A model generated the notes under the pieces. That model saw only the letters and a list, made by a program, of their open reading frames with translations, was not told the DNA's origin and made no database searches. A stretch of DNA of 64,000 bases from Flavobacteriales bacterium (GTDB lineage: Bacteria > Bacteroidota > Bacteroidia > Flavobacteriales_F > PHOS-HE28). Made by a program: the position numbers and the translations under genes. The stretch is taken from NCBI GenBank assembly GCA_016703105.1, contig JADJCS010000008.1, positions 124,001 to 188,000 on the forward strand, given 5' to 3'. Positions 35,201 through 44,324 of this stretch are shown piece by piece. Positions within the stretch are counted from its first letter, which is position 1, and every line of letters begins with the position of its first letter.

Positions 35201-38200
35201 GCCACTTACTTGTGGACCGGTGGAAGCACGGCCGCTACGCTGAACGTTTCCACAGCGGGCAACTACAGCGTGGACGTTACGGTGAACGGGTGTACCGCCA
35301 CCGATGATCTGGATGTCGCGGTCTCCAATGCGATCGTGGTCGACCTAGGCCCGGATGTCTCGATCTGTGCCGGGGACCAATTGATACTGGACGCTACCGC
35401 TCCGAGCGCTACCTACCTCTGGGACAACGGCACCACCGGGGCCACACGCACCGTGAACGCGACGGGTACCTACAGCGTTACCGTGACGAGCGGAGGTTGC
35501 TCCGGCAGTGATGCGATCGACGTCCAAGTGACCCCGCTACCGGTGGTGGACCTTGGGCCCGACCAAACCATCTGCGCAGGTAGCCAGACCACCCTCGACG
35601 CCACCACGGCCGGTGCCACCTACCTCTGGGATAACGGTAGCACAGGGGCTACGCGCACGGTGAACACTGCGGGCACCTTCAGTGTGACCGTGACGACCGC
35701 CGGTTGCTCGAATAGCGACGCGGTGGATGTGGCCCTTACCCCATTGCCCGTTGTGAGCCTTGGACCGGACGTGAGCCTTTGTGCCGGTGACCAGGTGATC
35801 TTGGATGCTACTACGGCAGGTGCCACCTACGTATGGGACAATGGTTCCACCGCCGCCACGCGCGCCGTCTCCTCCTCCGGAACATATGATGTGACCGTGA
35901 CGGTCGCTGGCTGTTCGGCGAATGACGCGATCGATGTGACCGTGGTGCCTATCCCTGTCATTGATCTCGGCCCCGATGTGACCGTTTGCGCAGGTGATCA
36001 AACCCTGATCGATGCGACCACACCGGGCGCTACGTATCTCTGGCAGGACGGGAGCACAGGCGCCACATACGCCGCGTCGATGGCCGGACCTTACAGCGTG
36101 ACAGTGACCGTAGGTGCTTGCACCAATAGCGACGCGCTCACGCTCTGGACCACTCCCCTACCGCTGGTTGACCTCGGACCCGATGTCGCGGTCTGCACAG
36201 GCGATCAGATCACCCTCGATGTGACCACGATCAACGCCACCTATCTCTGGCAGGATGGTTCGACCGGTGCCACATATACCGCTGCATCCACCGGCAATTA
36301 TGCGGTGACCGTCACGTCCAACGGCTGCTCCGCTTCCGATGCGATGGACCTCACGGTGAATTCGGCCCCTGTGGTGGATTTGGGCCCTGATCTAAGCCTC
36401 TGCCCCGGCGATGAGGTACTTCTCGATGCGACCTTGGCGGGAGCCATATACCTCTGGCAGGATGGTTCCAATTCGCCTACGTTCCTGGCGAACGGAGCAG
36501 GCCCGTACAGTGTGACCGTGACCACGGGATCCTGCTCCGGTTCCGATCAGGTGCAGATCACCGCGCTGGTCGCTCCAGTGTTCTCGCTCGGTAACGACAG
36601 CACATTGTGCCCCGGGGAAACGCTGCTGCTGGATATCCCCCTGGCGAACGTGAGCGTGCTCTGGCAGGATGGTTCCACAGCGAACTCCTTCCTGGTGAAC
36701 AGCGCGGGCACTTACAGCGCCATCGTGACGAACGCGGACGGGTGCTCATCCACCGACGCGGTCCAGATCGCCTATGCCAGCACCTCGGCCATCGATCTGG
36801 GCAACGATACCACGTTGTGCGCGGGACAGAACATCCTGCTCGATGCCTTCCTGCCAGGTGCCACCTACTTGTGGAGCACTGGCGCCACCAGCAGCAGCAT
36901 CTCGGTGAACAGCGCCGGGCCTGTGGATGTGATCGTGACGCAAGGCGCTTGTTCTGTTTCGGATGCTATTGATGTGCAGGTGGTCGCGTCGCCGACTGTG
37001 CAGTTGGGCAACGATACCACGCTGTGCGCTGGCGAGATCCTAATGCTCGATGCGACCACCGTAGGATGCACCTACCTCTGGCAGGACGGATCCACTGGAG
37101 CCACCTTCCAAGTGCAGCAGGCAGGAACCTTCAGCGTGACCCTTACGAACGCACAACAGTGCAGCGGCACCGACGCCGTGCTGGTCTCGTACGCCGTGCC
37201 TGGCGCGATCAACCTCGGGCCGGATCTTACGTTGTGCGCTGGCCCCGCTGTAGCGCTGGATGCCACGCTTCCAGGAGCTACCTATCTCTGGAGCACAGGA
37301 GCTACCTCCGCTTCCATCAACGCCACGAGCACCGACACCTATTGGGTCGAAGCCGCGCAAGGCAATTGCACAGTAACGGATACGGTGGACCTCACCTTCC
37401 TGCCCGTGCCGTCAGCCGACCTCGGTCCCGACCTCACGCTTTGCAGCGGTGATCAGGCCGTGCTGGATGTTGCGTGGCCCAACGCGACCTACCTCTGGAG
37501 CGATGGGACCATCGCCGCTCAGTTCACGGCTTCCTCTTCTGGACCCGTTTGGGTCGAGGTGTCTCTTGGCGTTTGTAGTGCGAGCGACACACTTGGGGTA
37601 CAAGTGAACCCGCTGCCTACGGTTGATCTTGGCCCGGACGCATCGATCTGCCCCGGTGACGAACTGCTTCTCGACGCGACCGTACCTGGTGCCACCTATC
37701 TGTGGCAGGATGGTTCCACGGGCGCCACATTCCTTGCGGATGCCAGCGGCCCCTATTCGGTGACGGTCGACTTGAACGGTTGCACCGCCACGGATGCGAT
37801 GTCGCTCAGCTTGCTGAACGCCCCCATGATCGAACTCGGCACCGATACCAGCGTGTGCGATGGTGTACCCCTTCTTCTCGATCCCGGCGCCAGCAATGCC
37901 ACGCTGCTGTGGTCGGACGGCACCACGTTGCCCACGCTCACCGTGAGCAGCTCGGACACCTATTGGCTGCAAGCCACAGCGAACGGATGTACGACCAACG
38001 ACACGATCACGGTCGCCTTCGTGAACTTGGGCAACCTTGACCTCGGCCCGGATACAGCCCTGTGCCCGGGTACTTCGATACTACTGAACGCGAGCGTGCC
38101 AGGCGCTTCGATCGTCTGGCAGAACGGTTCCACGGCTCCCACGCAAACCGTGAGCGCGGCGGGTACCTGGTCGGCGACAGCGTCGTTGAACGGATGCTCC

Positions 38201-38935
38201 GTGCAGGATGCGATCATGATCGATCTCGTCGTTCTCCCCAGCGATCCGTTGGGTCCCGATGCCTTCCTCTGCCCGGGTGACAGCCTGCTGCTGTCGGTGC
38301 CTGCGCAATCGACCGATGTGGTGTGGTCCGATGCTTCCACCCTTTACGACCTGCTCGTGACCGGTCCCGGCAATTATTCTGTGAGCGCGTCGATCTCCGG
38401 TTGCGCTTTCATGGACGCCGTTACACTTTCCGATGCCCCGGCGCCAGGTGCCGACTTAGGTCCGGATATTTCCCTCTGCGAAGGCGAGCACGTGGTCCTA
38501 TACGCCAACAGTCCCTTGGAAGTGGTCTGGAGCACCGGTTCCACGTCGGAGGATATCATCGTGGACACACCCGGCATCTATTGGGTCGCGGTCGATGGCG
38601 GCTGTGCGATCGCCATGGACACGATCCTCGTTCTGCTCGCGGAATGCGGGCCTTACATCCATGTGCCGAACGCCTTCACTCCCGACGGAGACGGGATCAA
38701 TGATCTGTTCGTGCCGAGCGTGGAGGGAGTGCTCCAGAACTATGCGCTGGACATCTTCGATCGGTGGGGCGAGCGGATCTTCAGCAGCACCGTTCCGAAC
38801 CAGACCTGGGACGGGACCCACGGTGGATCGCCGGCACCGGACGGGGTCTACTCCTGGACACTCACCTACAAAGCGCGCAACCGCGATGGTGTGCAGCAGG
38901 ACCGGCTCATCGGGCATGTGACATTACTGCGCTGA
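32222..38935 (+). CDS. Giant Ig-type repeat adhesin with type B T9SS (gliding motility-associated) C-terminus
   Basis: 2237 residues from GTG at 32222, since no in-frame ATG exists before the signal-like stretch FPVRIAATLLPALFGPVVYA. One repeat-like unit (about 55-90) is followed by a carbohydrate-binding-like sandwich (about 100-270, opening NLVFNGNFSAGNVGFWSEF). From about 275 to 2140 come 27 repeats, mostly 69 residues, each reading roughly VDLGPD-x2-(I/L)CAG-DQ-LDATTPGATYLW-DNGST. A C-terminal CHU_C/type B sorting domain follows (VPNAFTPDGDGINDLFVPS, LDIFDRWGERIF, PDGVYSWTLTYKA). It is expected to be secreted by the type IX system and attached at the surface. Repeats 6-10 and 11-15 are a nearly exact five-unit duplication. 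The 3' end overlaps the convergent WG gene by 12 bases. Confidence 0.92.
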   Translation: MKTDRASVLHDRTNGPKFDKAPSPSLRFPVRIAATLLPALFGPVVYAQPCSISLGNDVTICAGQTTTFTLPAGYPTYLWSTGATGQSLTTGTAGTYWGQASYPSGNLVFNGNFSAGNVGFWSEFTNDPNLQGEGRSWVGTNAINQHPQWQGTGNGNFLMVNAGFPQQWWTVWYQTVPVCPSQTYTLSFRMANLATAGPVTVEWRADWSIPFGQFTAGSQGVWNTHTTTYTTGANQFSLDLVLVVISNWAVGNDFGIDDISFSGTVNLRDTVQLNVTPLPVVDLGPDQTVCAGDVVTLDATLPGATYLWDNGSTAATRNVSSAGNYSVTVTANGCSNSDAINISNTPLPVVNLGPDVTLCAGDQVVLNAATAGATYLWDNGSTSATRSISSAGTYSVAITVNGCVGTDAVNVSVTPLPVVDLGPDVALCTGDQLVLDATTPGATYLWDDSSTGATRPVSSAGTYSVNVTVNGCTDSDIIDVLVNPLPVFNLGPDVALCAGDQVILDATTAGATYVWDDGSTSATRSVSAAGTYSVDVTLNGCSSSDAVDVLVNPLPVVDLGPDVIICAGGQTVLDATTPGATYLWDNGSTSATRPVSSVGTYSVDVTVNGCTASDAVDVAVNPLPVVDLGPDQTICPGVQTTLDATTPGATYLWTGGSTAATLNVSTAGNYSVDVTVNGCTTTDDVDIAVSNAIVVDLGPDIALCAGDQVILDATTPSATYLWDNGTTGATRTVNATGTYSVTVTSGGCSGSDAIDVQVTPLPVVDLGPDQTICAGSQTILDATTAGATYLWDNGSTGATRTVNTAGTFSVTVTTAGCSNSDAVDVALTPLPVVSLGPDVSLCAGDQVILDATTAGATYVWDNGSTSATRTVSTTGTYDVTVTVAGCSAGDAIDVTVVPLPVVDIGPDVAICAGDQVVLDATTPGATYLWDNGSTGATRAVSSAGTFNVDVTVNGCTATDAVDVSVNPLPVIDLGPDQTICPGVQTTLDATTPGATYLWTGGSTAATLNVSTAGNYSVDVTVNGCTATDDLDVAVSNAIVVDLGPDVSICAGDQLILDATAPSATYLWDNGTTGATRTVNATGTYSVTVTSGGCSGSDAIDVQVTPLPVVDLGPDQTICAGSQTTLDATTAGATYLWDNGSTGATRTVNTAGTFSVTVTTAGCSNSDAVDVALTPLPVVSLGPDVSLCAGDQVILDATTAGATYVWDNGSTAATRAVSSSGTYDVTVTVAGCSANDAIDVTVVPIPVIDLGPDVTVCAGDQTLIDATTPGATYLWQDGSTGATYAASMAGPYSVTVTVGACTNSDALTLWTTPLPLVDLGPDVAVCTGDQITLDVTTINATYLWQDGSTGATYTAASTGNYAVTVTSNGCSASDAMDLTVNSAPVVDLGPDLSLCPGDEVLLDATLAGAIYLWQDGSNSPTFLANGAGPYSVTVTTGSCSGSDQVQITALVAPVFSLGNDSTLCPGETLLLDIPLANVSVLWQDGSTANSFLVNSAGTYSAIVTNADGCSSTDAVQIAYASTSAIDLGNDTTLCAGQNILLDAFLPGATYLWSTGATSSSISVNSAGPVDVIVTQGACSVSDAIDVQVVASPTVQLGNDTTLCAGEILMLDATTVGCTYLWQDGSTGATFQVQQAGTFSVTLTNAQQCSGTDAVLVSYAVPGAINLGPDLTLCAGPAVALDATLPGATYLWSTGATSASINATSTDTYWVEAAQGNCTVTDTVDLTFLPVPSADLGPDLTLCSGDQAVLDVAWPNATYLWSDGTIAAQFTASSSGPVWVEVSLGVCSASDTLGVQVNPLPTVDLGPDASICPGDELLLDATVPGATYLWQDGSTGATFLADASGPYSVTVDLNGCTATDAMSLSLLNAPMIELGTDTSVCDGVPLLLDPGASNATLLWSDGTTLPTLTVSSSDTYWLQATANGCTTNDTITVAFVNLGNLDLGPDTALCPGTSILLNASVPGASIVWQNGSTAPTQTVSAAGTWSATASLNGCSVQDAIMIDLVVLPSDPLGPDAFLCPGDSLLLSVPAQSTDVVWSDASTLYDLLVTGPGNYSVSASISGCAFMDAVTLSDAPAPGADLGPDISLCEGEHVVLYANSPLEVVWSTGSTSEDIIVDTPGIYWVAVDGGCAIAMDTILVLLAECGPYIHVPNAFTPDGDGINDLFVPSVEGVLQNYALDIFDRWGERIFSSTVPNQTWDGTHGGSPAPDGVYSWTLTYKARNRDGVQQDRLIGHVTLLR
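33865..35935 (+). repeat. Five-unit (1035-base) tandem duplication inside the giant adhesin
   Basis: Units 6-10 and 11-15 of the adhesin align with a constant offset of 1035 bases (345 codons, five units of 69 residues). Long stretches are identical, for example 34698-34815 against 35733-35850, while other units in the gene differ at many positions. This indicates a recent unequal-crossover or slippage event of five units at once. The boundaries are approximate. Confidence 0.85.
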
Positions 38936-41065
38936 TCGCGCGGCGGGTGGCGCGTCGAAGCCGTCCTCTTTCCAAATGAACTTTCCAGTAGAGGGTTTGA
39001 AGTAGGCCAGGCGGCCTTCACGTTCCACGCTCACAAGGTCTTTGGCAAAGGGGACCACCTTGGTATAGAGGAAGGGGACCACTTCGGCGCCCTTCGCATC
39101 GATCGCCCCCAGAGCCCCGTCCTTCGCGGCTACGTACAAGCCGCGCACCGCTTCGGCAATGGTTTGATAACGGGGGGCCACGATCTCCTTGCCCGTGCTG
39201 TCGATGAGCCCGAACGACCCGGCGACAACTACTCGCGCCAGCCCTTCCACAACAGGCCATGCTTGGTCGTACTTGAAGTCGACCACAGTGCGGTTCGCCC
39301 GATCGATATAGCCCCACTTCACCTTCTTCTTCGCGGGGATCAGGCCATGTGCCGTGACACCCAGGTCAGCGTACTGTGCCGGCACGATCAAAGCGCCCAC
39401 AGCGTCGATCATGCCCCGCTTGCCCTTCAACTGCACCTCTGCGAAGCCGTTCTCGAACACACCCCAGGTGATCACACCCTCTGGAGCCTCATAGTTGAGC
39501 GGCACGACCCACTTCCCCTGGCGATCCGCGTAACCGCAGTGATCGCCATCCACCACAAGGGCTCGCTCATCCACGAACGCACCCACATGATCGTGCTCCA
39601 CGGGAAGGATCACATCACCGAACGCGCTGATCAACCCGAAGCGGCCCGCCTTCCGAACGCGCGAAACGCCGCGATCGAAGCCCTCGATCCAATCGTATTC
39701 CAGCGGCACCACCACCACGCCCTTGGTATCCACCGCGCCCACTTCGCCATCGCGCTCCACCACCGCCAAGCTCCCACGGAAGGAGCCTGCGAGGTCGTAG
39801 TCGAACGGGATCACCGTGTTGCCGCGGGCATCGATGAAGCCGTACTTGCCGCCGCGCGCCGCGTAGGCCAGACCACCAACGTGCTCACCGATCTCCTCGA
39901 ACTCCATCGGAACCACAAGTTCCCCGGTGCGCGAAGCCACGCCCACCTTCCCCGCACGTTCCACCACCGCCAAGCCTTCGGAATGCTCCGAGACCTCATC
40001 ATGGTCCACGGAGATCACTTCCTTACCACTGCGGTCGATGGTCCCCTCGCGTCCACTGCGGCCTACCAGCGCCTGGCCGTTCACGAAGGGCTCCACCCAT
40101 TCGTACTCGGCCTTGATCCGTTCTACGCCTTGGTCGTCGATGAAACCCCAAAGACCATTGCGCCGGAAGGGCAGCAACACCTGGCTCGCCACCCGATAGT
40201 CCTCCACCAGTTCCTGGATGAACGGATAGTCGGGATGGTCCTTCAGGAACTGCGTGATCGCATCGGCGTCCAGGTCACGGGTGTACGATGTGTACAACGC
40301 CCGCCACGCTTCCGGCACCCGGTGGTTTTTGGGGAAATCATGGATGAACGCGGCTAGTTCCTCCTGCGTGCCACGCGGCGTGCTAAGGGCATAGATGGCA
40401 TCCTCCGCCTGTTCCACATAGGGGCTATCGCCATGGTCCGCGATGAAACGCTGATGGGACGCGATCGTGCCCTCGGCGGTCGCTTCGCGAAAGATCGCCT
40501 CTTGGAGCCGACCGCGGGCCTCGTACACCTGGCGCGACCGCGGGAAGCGATCCAGGAACTCTTGGTACGCTGTGGAGGTGTTCACTTCCCGCGCCTCCTG
40601 GAACGCGAGGTGATCGCGCACCAACCGGGCCTCCTCCGCCTGCGTGCTCCGTTCGTATTGGGCCAGGAACCGGTCGTAGGCCGCGATGGTGTTCTGCGCT
40701 TTGGTCAAGTCCCACGCCACAGAGTGGATATGCTCGCGTTGTGCGACGATCGCGTCCTGATCCACCCCCAACGGTTTGATACGCATGCGCTCGCGATCAT
40801 CAGCGAGCCCGAAGGTCACCTCGGCACGCAGCAGGTAGGCATATGCCGAATCGAGCTGATAGAACGGATTGTCGGCGCGCCCACTGATCACGCTGAGACC
40901 GTACCAGGCGGCGGCCGGATGCTTGTCCACTTCGGCTTGGAACAGCTTCCTCGCCAGGAAGTAATCGTGCATCGAAAGCGCCTCGAAGCCCTTCTCCAGT
41001 TTACCGGCCCAAACCCGGGGAACCAAAACCAAGACGAGCGCCGGAACAAGCGCCCGCTTCCACAT
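38924..41065 (-). CDS. WG-repeat protein with N-terminal TPR-like region
   Basis: 713 residues from ATG at 41063-41065, which keeps the signal peptide (WKRALVPALVLVLVPRVWAG) and leaves room for the CAAAGGTA promoter element upstream; ATG at 41074 is the alternative. Residues 25-300 are helical, resembling TPR-type repeats (FLDRFPRSRQVYEARGRLQE, FIHDFPKNHRVPEAWRALY). From about 300 there are about 14 WG repeats (LWGFIDDQGVERIKAEYEWV; KYGFIDARGNTVIPFDYDLA; RFGLISAFGDVILPVEHDHV; KWGYIDRANRTVVDFKYDQA). WG repeats form propeller-like surfaces of unknown function. The stop overlaps the adhesin's 3' end by 12 bases. Confidence 0.85.
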   Translation of the reverse strand: MWKRALVPALVLVLVPRVWAGKLEKGFEALSMHDYFLARKLFQAEVDKHPAAAWYGLSVISGRADNPFYQLDSAYAYLLRAEVTFGLADDRERMRIKPLGVDQDAIVAQREHIHSVAWDLTKAQNTIAAYDRFLAQYERSTQAEEARLVRDHLAFQEAREVNTSTAYQEFLDRFPRSRQVYEARGRLQEAIFREATAEGTIASHQRFIADHGDSPYVEQAEDAIYALSTPRGTQEELAAFIHDFPKNHRVPEAWRALYTSYTRDLDADAITQFLKDHPDYPFIQELVEDYRVASQVLLPFRRNGLWGFIDDQGVERIKAEYEWVEPFVNGQALVGRSGREGTIDRSGKEVISVDHDEVSEHSEGLAVVERAGKVGVASRTGELVVPMEFEEIGEHVGGLAYAARGGKYGFIDARGNTVIPFDYDLAGSFRGSLAVVERDGEVGAVDTKGVVVVPLEYDWIEGFDRGVSRVRKAGRFGLISAFGDVILPVEHDHVGAFVDERALVVDGDHCGYADRQGKWVVPLNYEAPEGVITWGVFENGFAEVQLKGKRGMIDAVGALIVPAQYADLGVTAHGLIPAKKKVKWGYIDRANRTVVDFKYDQAWPVVEGLARVVVAGSFGLIDSTGKEIVAPRYQTIAEAVRGLYVAAKDGALGAIDAKGAEVVPFLYTKVVPFAKDLVSVEREGRLAYFKPSTGKFIWKEDGFDAPPAARSAQ

Positions 41066-41082
41066 GTTCACCATCGACGGTC

Positions 41083-41090
41083 AAAGGTAG
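41083..41090 (-). promoter_or_regulatory. TAnnTTTG -7 element before the WG-repeat gene
   Basis: CAAAGGTA on the plus strand, TACCTTTG in the reading direction of the gene, 17 bases before ATG 41065. It would be inside or next to the leader if ATG 41074 were used, which favours the shorter protein. Confidence 0.45.
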
Positions 41091-41147
41091 ACCCGACCAA
41101 AGCCGCTGGCCCGCACCTTTGCCGCGCGGTTCCACCATCCGTTGTTC

Positions 41148-43526
41148 ATGAACAGGCGCCAACGCCGGCTCGCCCGCATCGAAGCCCTCCTCACCCGGCG
41201 CAATGCCTGGCTCACGCTGGTGGCGCTGGCGCTGGTGACCTTGCCTGCGCTCTTCGCCTTGCGTCATGTGCGGCTGGACCACGACTTCGAGAAATTCTTC
41301 CCGCAGGACGATCCCGAACTGGACCGCTACCTGGCTTTCCGCGAACGCTTCGGCCACGACAATGAGTTCGTGCTCTTCGGCCTGGAACACGAACCCAGCG
41401 TCTTCGACCGGACCTGGCTCAGGCGAGTGGATGGGCTTGCCGCAGAGCTCACGGCACTGGCCGACGTTCACCAAGTGAATTCACTGACCCGGTTGAACGA
41501 GACCCGGGTGACACCCGCTGGTGTGTTCACCTTTCCCTGGTTGCGACTGGAGGACGACAGCACCCTGATCGCTGACGAGCAACGGATCATGGCCGATCCT
41601 GTCGCCCGCAATTTCATCAACCCGAGCGGGGACGCGCTGCTGTTGGTGATGAACACCGAACAGAACCTTAGCAAGGTGCGCAGCGACAGCTTGCTCGCGC
41701 GGATCGAACGGACGATCGCGGCGAGCGGATTGGAGCACGTGCGGATCGCCGGCCGCATCCACGGGCAGCATTACTACATCGAACGGATGACGCACGAGCT
41801 CGTCACCTTCTTCCTGGCATCTCTGGCCATGCTCGTGCTCTTCTTGATCATCGCATTCCGCACCGGCTGGGGCGTGGGTGCCCCGATCGCGGTCGTGGGC
41901 CTTACCGTGTTGTGGCAGGTGGCCTTGATGACGGCGCTGGGGAAACCGTTGAGCATCCTCACCATGTTACTGCCCACCATACTCTTTGTGGTGGGCATGA
42001 GCGATGCGGTACACATCATCGAACGGTACATCGAAGCACTGCGCGAAGGGCTGCGTAAGGAACGCGCGCTGGCGGTCACTTTCGATGAGACGGGGCTCAG
42101 CACGTTCATTACGATGCTCACCACGGCGATCGGGTACGCGACACTGGCGTTGAGCGGCATCCAGCCGATGCGCGAATTCGGGATCTACACCGCGCTCGGG
42201 GTGTTCCTAGCATACGCGCTAGCGTTCACGCTGCTTCCTGCCGTGCTGTTGCTGGTGCGCACGCCGGTGCCGGCTGAACGCAAGGTGCGCGATTCGCTTT
42301 GGGACCGCACCGTACACGATCTCCTGCGCCTTGTGCTGCGTCGGCGGAGGACGGTGATGCTCACCGCCATTGCCATCACCGCCCTGTTCGCCGTCTTCAT
42401 CCCGAGGATCAAGGTGAACAACTTCCTCCTGGAGGACCTGCCGGACAGCGATCCGCAGAAGCAGGGCTTCCTCTGGTTCGAAAAGGTGTTCGGCGGGGTG
42501 CGGCCTTTTGATCTGGAGGTGACCATGGCGGACACGTCGCGCACCATCTGGGACCCGGAAGTGCTACACCAGATCGCGGCGGTCCAGGACCATGTGGAAC
42601 AGGTCTACGGCATCCATCACATCGCTTCCCCGGTGAGCTTGCTGCGCGCGGCGAACAAAGCGATGAACGGAGGTGACAGCACCTTCCACCGGCTGCCGGA
42701 GGATGCGGCCGAGACCCGGCGCATCACGCGCCATGTTCGTGCGTTCGCGGGTACTGAAGCGTTGGCCGGCCTCGTTTCAAGCGATGGCCGCGTCGCTCGG
42801 ATCAGCGGGCGGATGATCGATGAGGGAGGTGCTGTTCACCGGGTGAAGAACGCCGAACTGGAAGGCTTCATCGCGCAGCACACCGATCCTGCGGTGGTCC
42901 GGTTCAACCAGACGGGTATGGCCTTTCTGATCGATCGGAACAACGAGACGCTGAGCCGCCAGATGATCCTGAGCCTCGCGCTCAGCTTCCTCTTGATCGC
43001 CGCGATCATGACCTTACTCTTCCGCGACCTGCGGCTCGTGCTCATCGCGCTCGTCCCCAACGTGGTGCCCATGGTATTCATCGCCGGGCTGATGGGCCTC
43101 GTGGGCATCGACCTCAAGGTGAGCACGGCGATCATCTTCAGCAATGCCTTCGGCATCGCGGTGGATGATACCATCCACTTGCTCGGCAAACTGCGCATCG
43201 AACTGTCCAAGGGCAAGAGCCTCGCCTACGCCATGAAGCGCACCTACCTCAGCGGCGGCAAGGCGGTGATCGTGATGAGCTTGATGCTCTGTGCGGGCTT
43301 CATCACCCTGATCGCGTCGGACTTCGCCAGCGTGTACTACATGGGCCTGCTGATCAGCATCACCTTGGGGGTGGCCCTACTGAGCGAGTTGTTCCTATTG
43401 CCGCTGTTAGTACTGTACTTCCTGGGAAAAGCGGAAGGTGCGGGTGATCGGCTAGAGAGACTTGGCGGTTGTCAGTTGACAGTTGCCGGTTGTCAGTTGC
43501 CGGTCGGAAGGGGCAGTAGGCAGTAG
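41148..43526 (+). CDS. RND/MMPL-type exporter (SSD-containing)
   Basis: 792 residues from ATG at 41148 (MNRRQRRLARIEALL); a TTG two codons earlier is less likely. One helix at the N-terminus, a periplasmic loop (FFPQDDPELDRYLAFRERFG), five more helices with FVVGMSDAVHIIERYIEALR and GLSTFITMLTTAIGYATLAL (the SSD-type GxxxD / F-T-T pattern), then a second half repeating this layout with AFGIAVDDTIHLLGKLRIEL. This is the two-fold arrangement of MMPL/HpnN-like lipid exporters. The last 30 or so residues (GDRLERLGGCQLTVAGCQLP) read into a short tandem repeat and are unlikely to be original. Substrate unknown; hydrophobic lipids are usual. Confidence 0.85.
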   Translation: MNRRQRRLARIEALLTRRNAWLTLVALALVTLPALFALRHVRLDHDFEKFFPQDDPELDRYLAFRERFGHDNEFVLFGLEHEPSVFDRTWLRRVDGLAAELTALADVHQVNSLTRLNETRVTPAGVFTFPWLRLEDDSTLIADEQRIMADPVARNFINPSGDALLLVMNTEQNLSKVRSDSLLARIERTIAASGLEHVRIAGRIHGQHYYIERMTHELVTFFLASLAMLVLFLIIAFRTGWGVGAPIAVVGLTVLWQVALMTALGKPLSILTMLLPTILFVVGMSDAVHIIERYIEALREGLRKERALAVTFDETGLSTFITMLTTAIGYATLALSGIQPMREFGIYTALGVFLAYALAFTLLPAVLLLVRTPVPAERKVRDSLWDRTVHDLLRLVLRRRRTVMLTAIAITALFAVFIPRIKVNNFLLEDLPDSDPQKQGFLWFEKVFGGVRPFDLEVTMADTSRTIWDPEVLHQIAAVQDHVEQVYGIHHIASPVSLLRAANKAMNGGDSTFHRLPEDAAETRRITRHVRAFAGTEALAGLVSSDGRVARISGRMIDEGGAVHRVKNAELEGFIAQHTDPAVVRFNQTGMAFLIDRNNETLSRQMILSLALSFLLIAAIMTLLFRDLRLVLIALVPNVVPMVFIAGLMGLVGIDLKVSTAIIFSNAFGIAVDDTIHLLGKLRIELSKGKSLAYAMKRTYLSGGKAVIVMSLMLCAGFITLIASDFASVYYMGLLISITLGVALLSELFLLPLLVLYFLGKAEGAGDRLERLGGCQLTVAGCQLPVGRGSRQ
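43466..43502. repeat. Short direct repeat of CGGTTGTCAGTTG at the end of the exporter gene
   Basis: Two copies of CGGTTGTCAGTTG start at 43466 and 43487, with an inverted GACAGTTGCC between them and GGCAGTAGGCAGTAG a few bases on. Similar TGTCAGTTG arrays occur as intergenic repeats in many Bacteroidota. Here the array is translated as the exporter's C-terminus. Confidence 0.6.
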
Positions 43527-43528
43527 CC

Positions 43529-44251
43529 TCAGTTCTGCTCCTCGATCATCATCTTGTACTCGGCGTCGTCCATGAAGTGGTCCTTGCCCACGTTGATGGT
43601 GGCGCGCGCGCTGTCCTTCATGCCCTTGATGCCGCGGTAGGTGGAGTAGCGCATCAGGGCGTTCTTCAACAGATTTTTCTGGTCGGCGGGTAGTTGGGCG
43701 ATGTCACCGATGCCTGCATAGGCCTTCACGTACTCCTTCATACTCAGATCGCCCTCTTTCACCAAGTTGCTCTTGTACTGGGAGAGGGCGAGCATCATCC
43801 AGGCCCCGGCGTTCTCCGGGTAGTAGCCCGTCATGCCATCGAACATGGATTTGGCCTTGCTGTAGCTGCCCTCCTCGTACATGTTCTCGCCCTGCTCCAT
43901 GGACAGGGTGTTCAGCTCGGCCCAATAATCCTCGTAGTTGCCGAAGAATTCCTTCTCCTTGTCCTTCTTGCGGTACTTCTCCGCCCACTTCACCGCGTCG
44001 CGCGCGGCCTTGGGGTAGTCGGCTTGGTACTTTTCGATCTTGCTCATCTCGTACAGGCACATGCTCATGTACAGGTACGGCAGGGGATCTTTCTTGGTGT
44101 TGTCGTTCAGGGTATAACCCTCGGCCTTGCCTAGGCACTTCTCGTAGTTCTCATCCACGTACATCACGAGCAGGTCCTCATAGACGTGCTTCTGAGCTTG
44201 CATGGCAGGCGAAGCGACCAGCAACAAGGCTGCGGAGATCAGACGTTTCAT
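43529..44251 (-). CDS. Secreted TPR-type protein
   Basis: 240 residues from ATG at 44249-44251 (MKRLISAALLLVASPAMQAQ is a clean signal peptide); the frame continues upstream without family sequence. The helical body has TPR-like pairs: LPYLYMSMCLYEMSKIEKYQ, QGENMYEEGSYSKAKSMFDG, YPENAGAWMMLALSQYKSNL. It is Lys-rich (KKDKEKEFF). A periplasmic scaffold role is likely; no specific function recognised. It is convergent with the exporter, the stops two bases apart. Confidence 0.75.
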   Translation of the reverse strand: MKRLISAALLLVASPAMQAQKHVYEDLLVMYVDENYEKCLGKAEGYTLNDNTKKDPLPYLYMSMCLYEMSKIEKYQADYPKAARDAVKWAEKYRKKDKEKEFFGNYEDYWAELNTLSMEQGENMYEEGSYSKAKSMFDGMTGYYPENAGAWMMLALSQYKSNLVKEGDLSMKEYVKAYAGIGDIAQLPADQKNLLKNALMRYSTYRGIKGMKDSARATINVGKDHFMDDAEYKMMIEEQN

Positions 44252-44324
44252 GCGTTTTCGGCTTGCCGCTGCGGTTGGCAAGATCGATGCCGAAGATAGA
44301 GGAAGGGCGGAACCCTCATCAGGT

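Noticed and set aside
32609..38340. Long antisense frames inside the adhesin gene (for example 509 codons at 32609-34138)
   Set aside because: They recur at the same offset in every repeat unit and mirror the coding strand, so they are shadows of the repeat.
33052..38600. Regularly spaced repeats resembling a CRISPR array
   Set aside because: The spacing is 207 bases and in frame with a protein repeat; there are no short identical repeats with unique spacers and no cas genes.
39164..40357. 397-codon plus frame in the WG-repeat gene
   Set aside because: Its His-rich sequence is the antisense of regular WG repeats.
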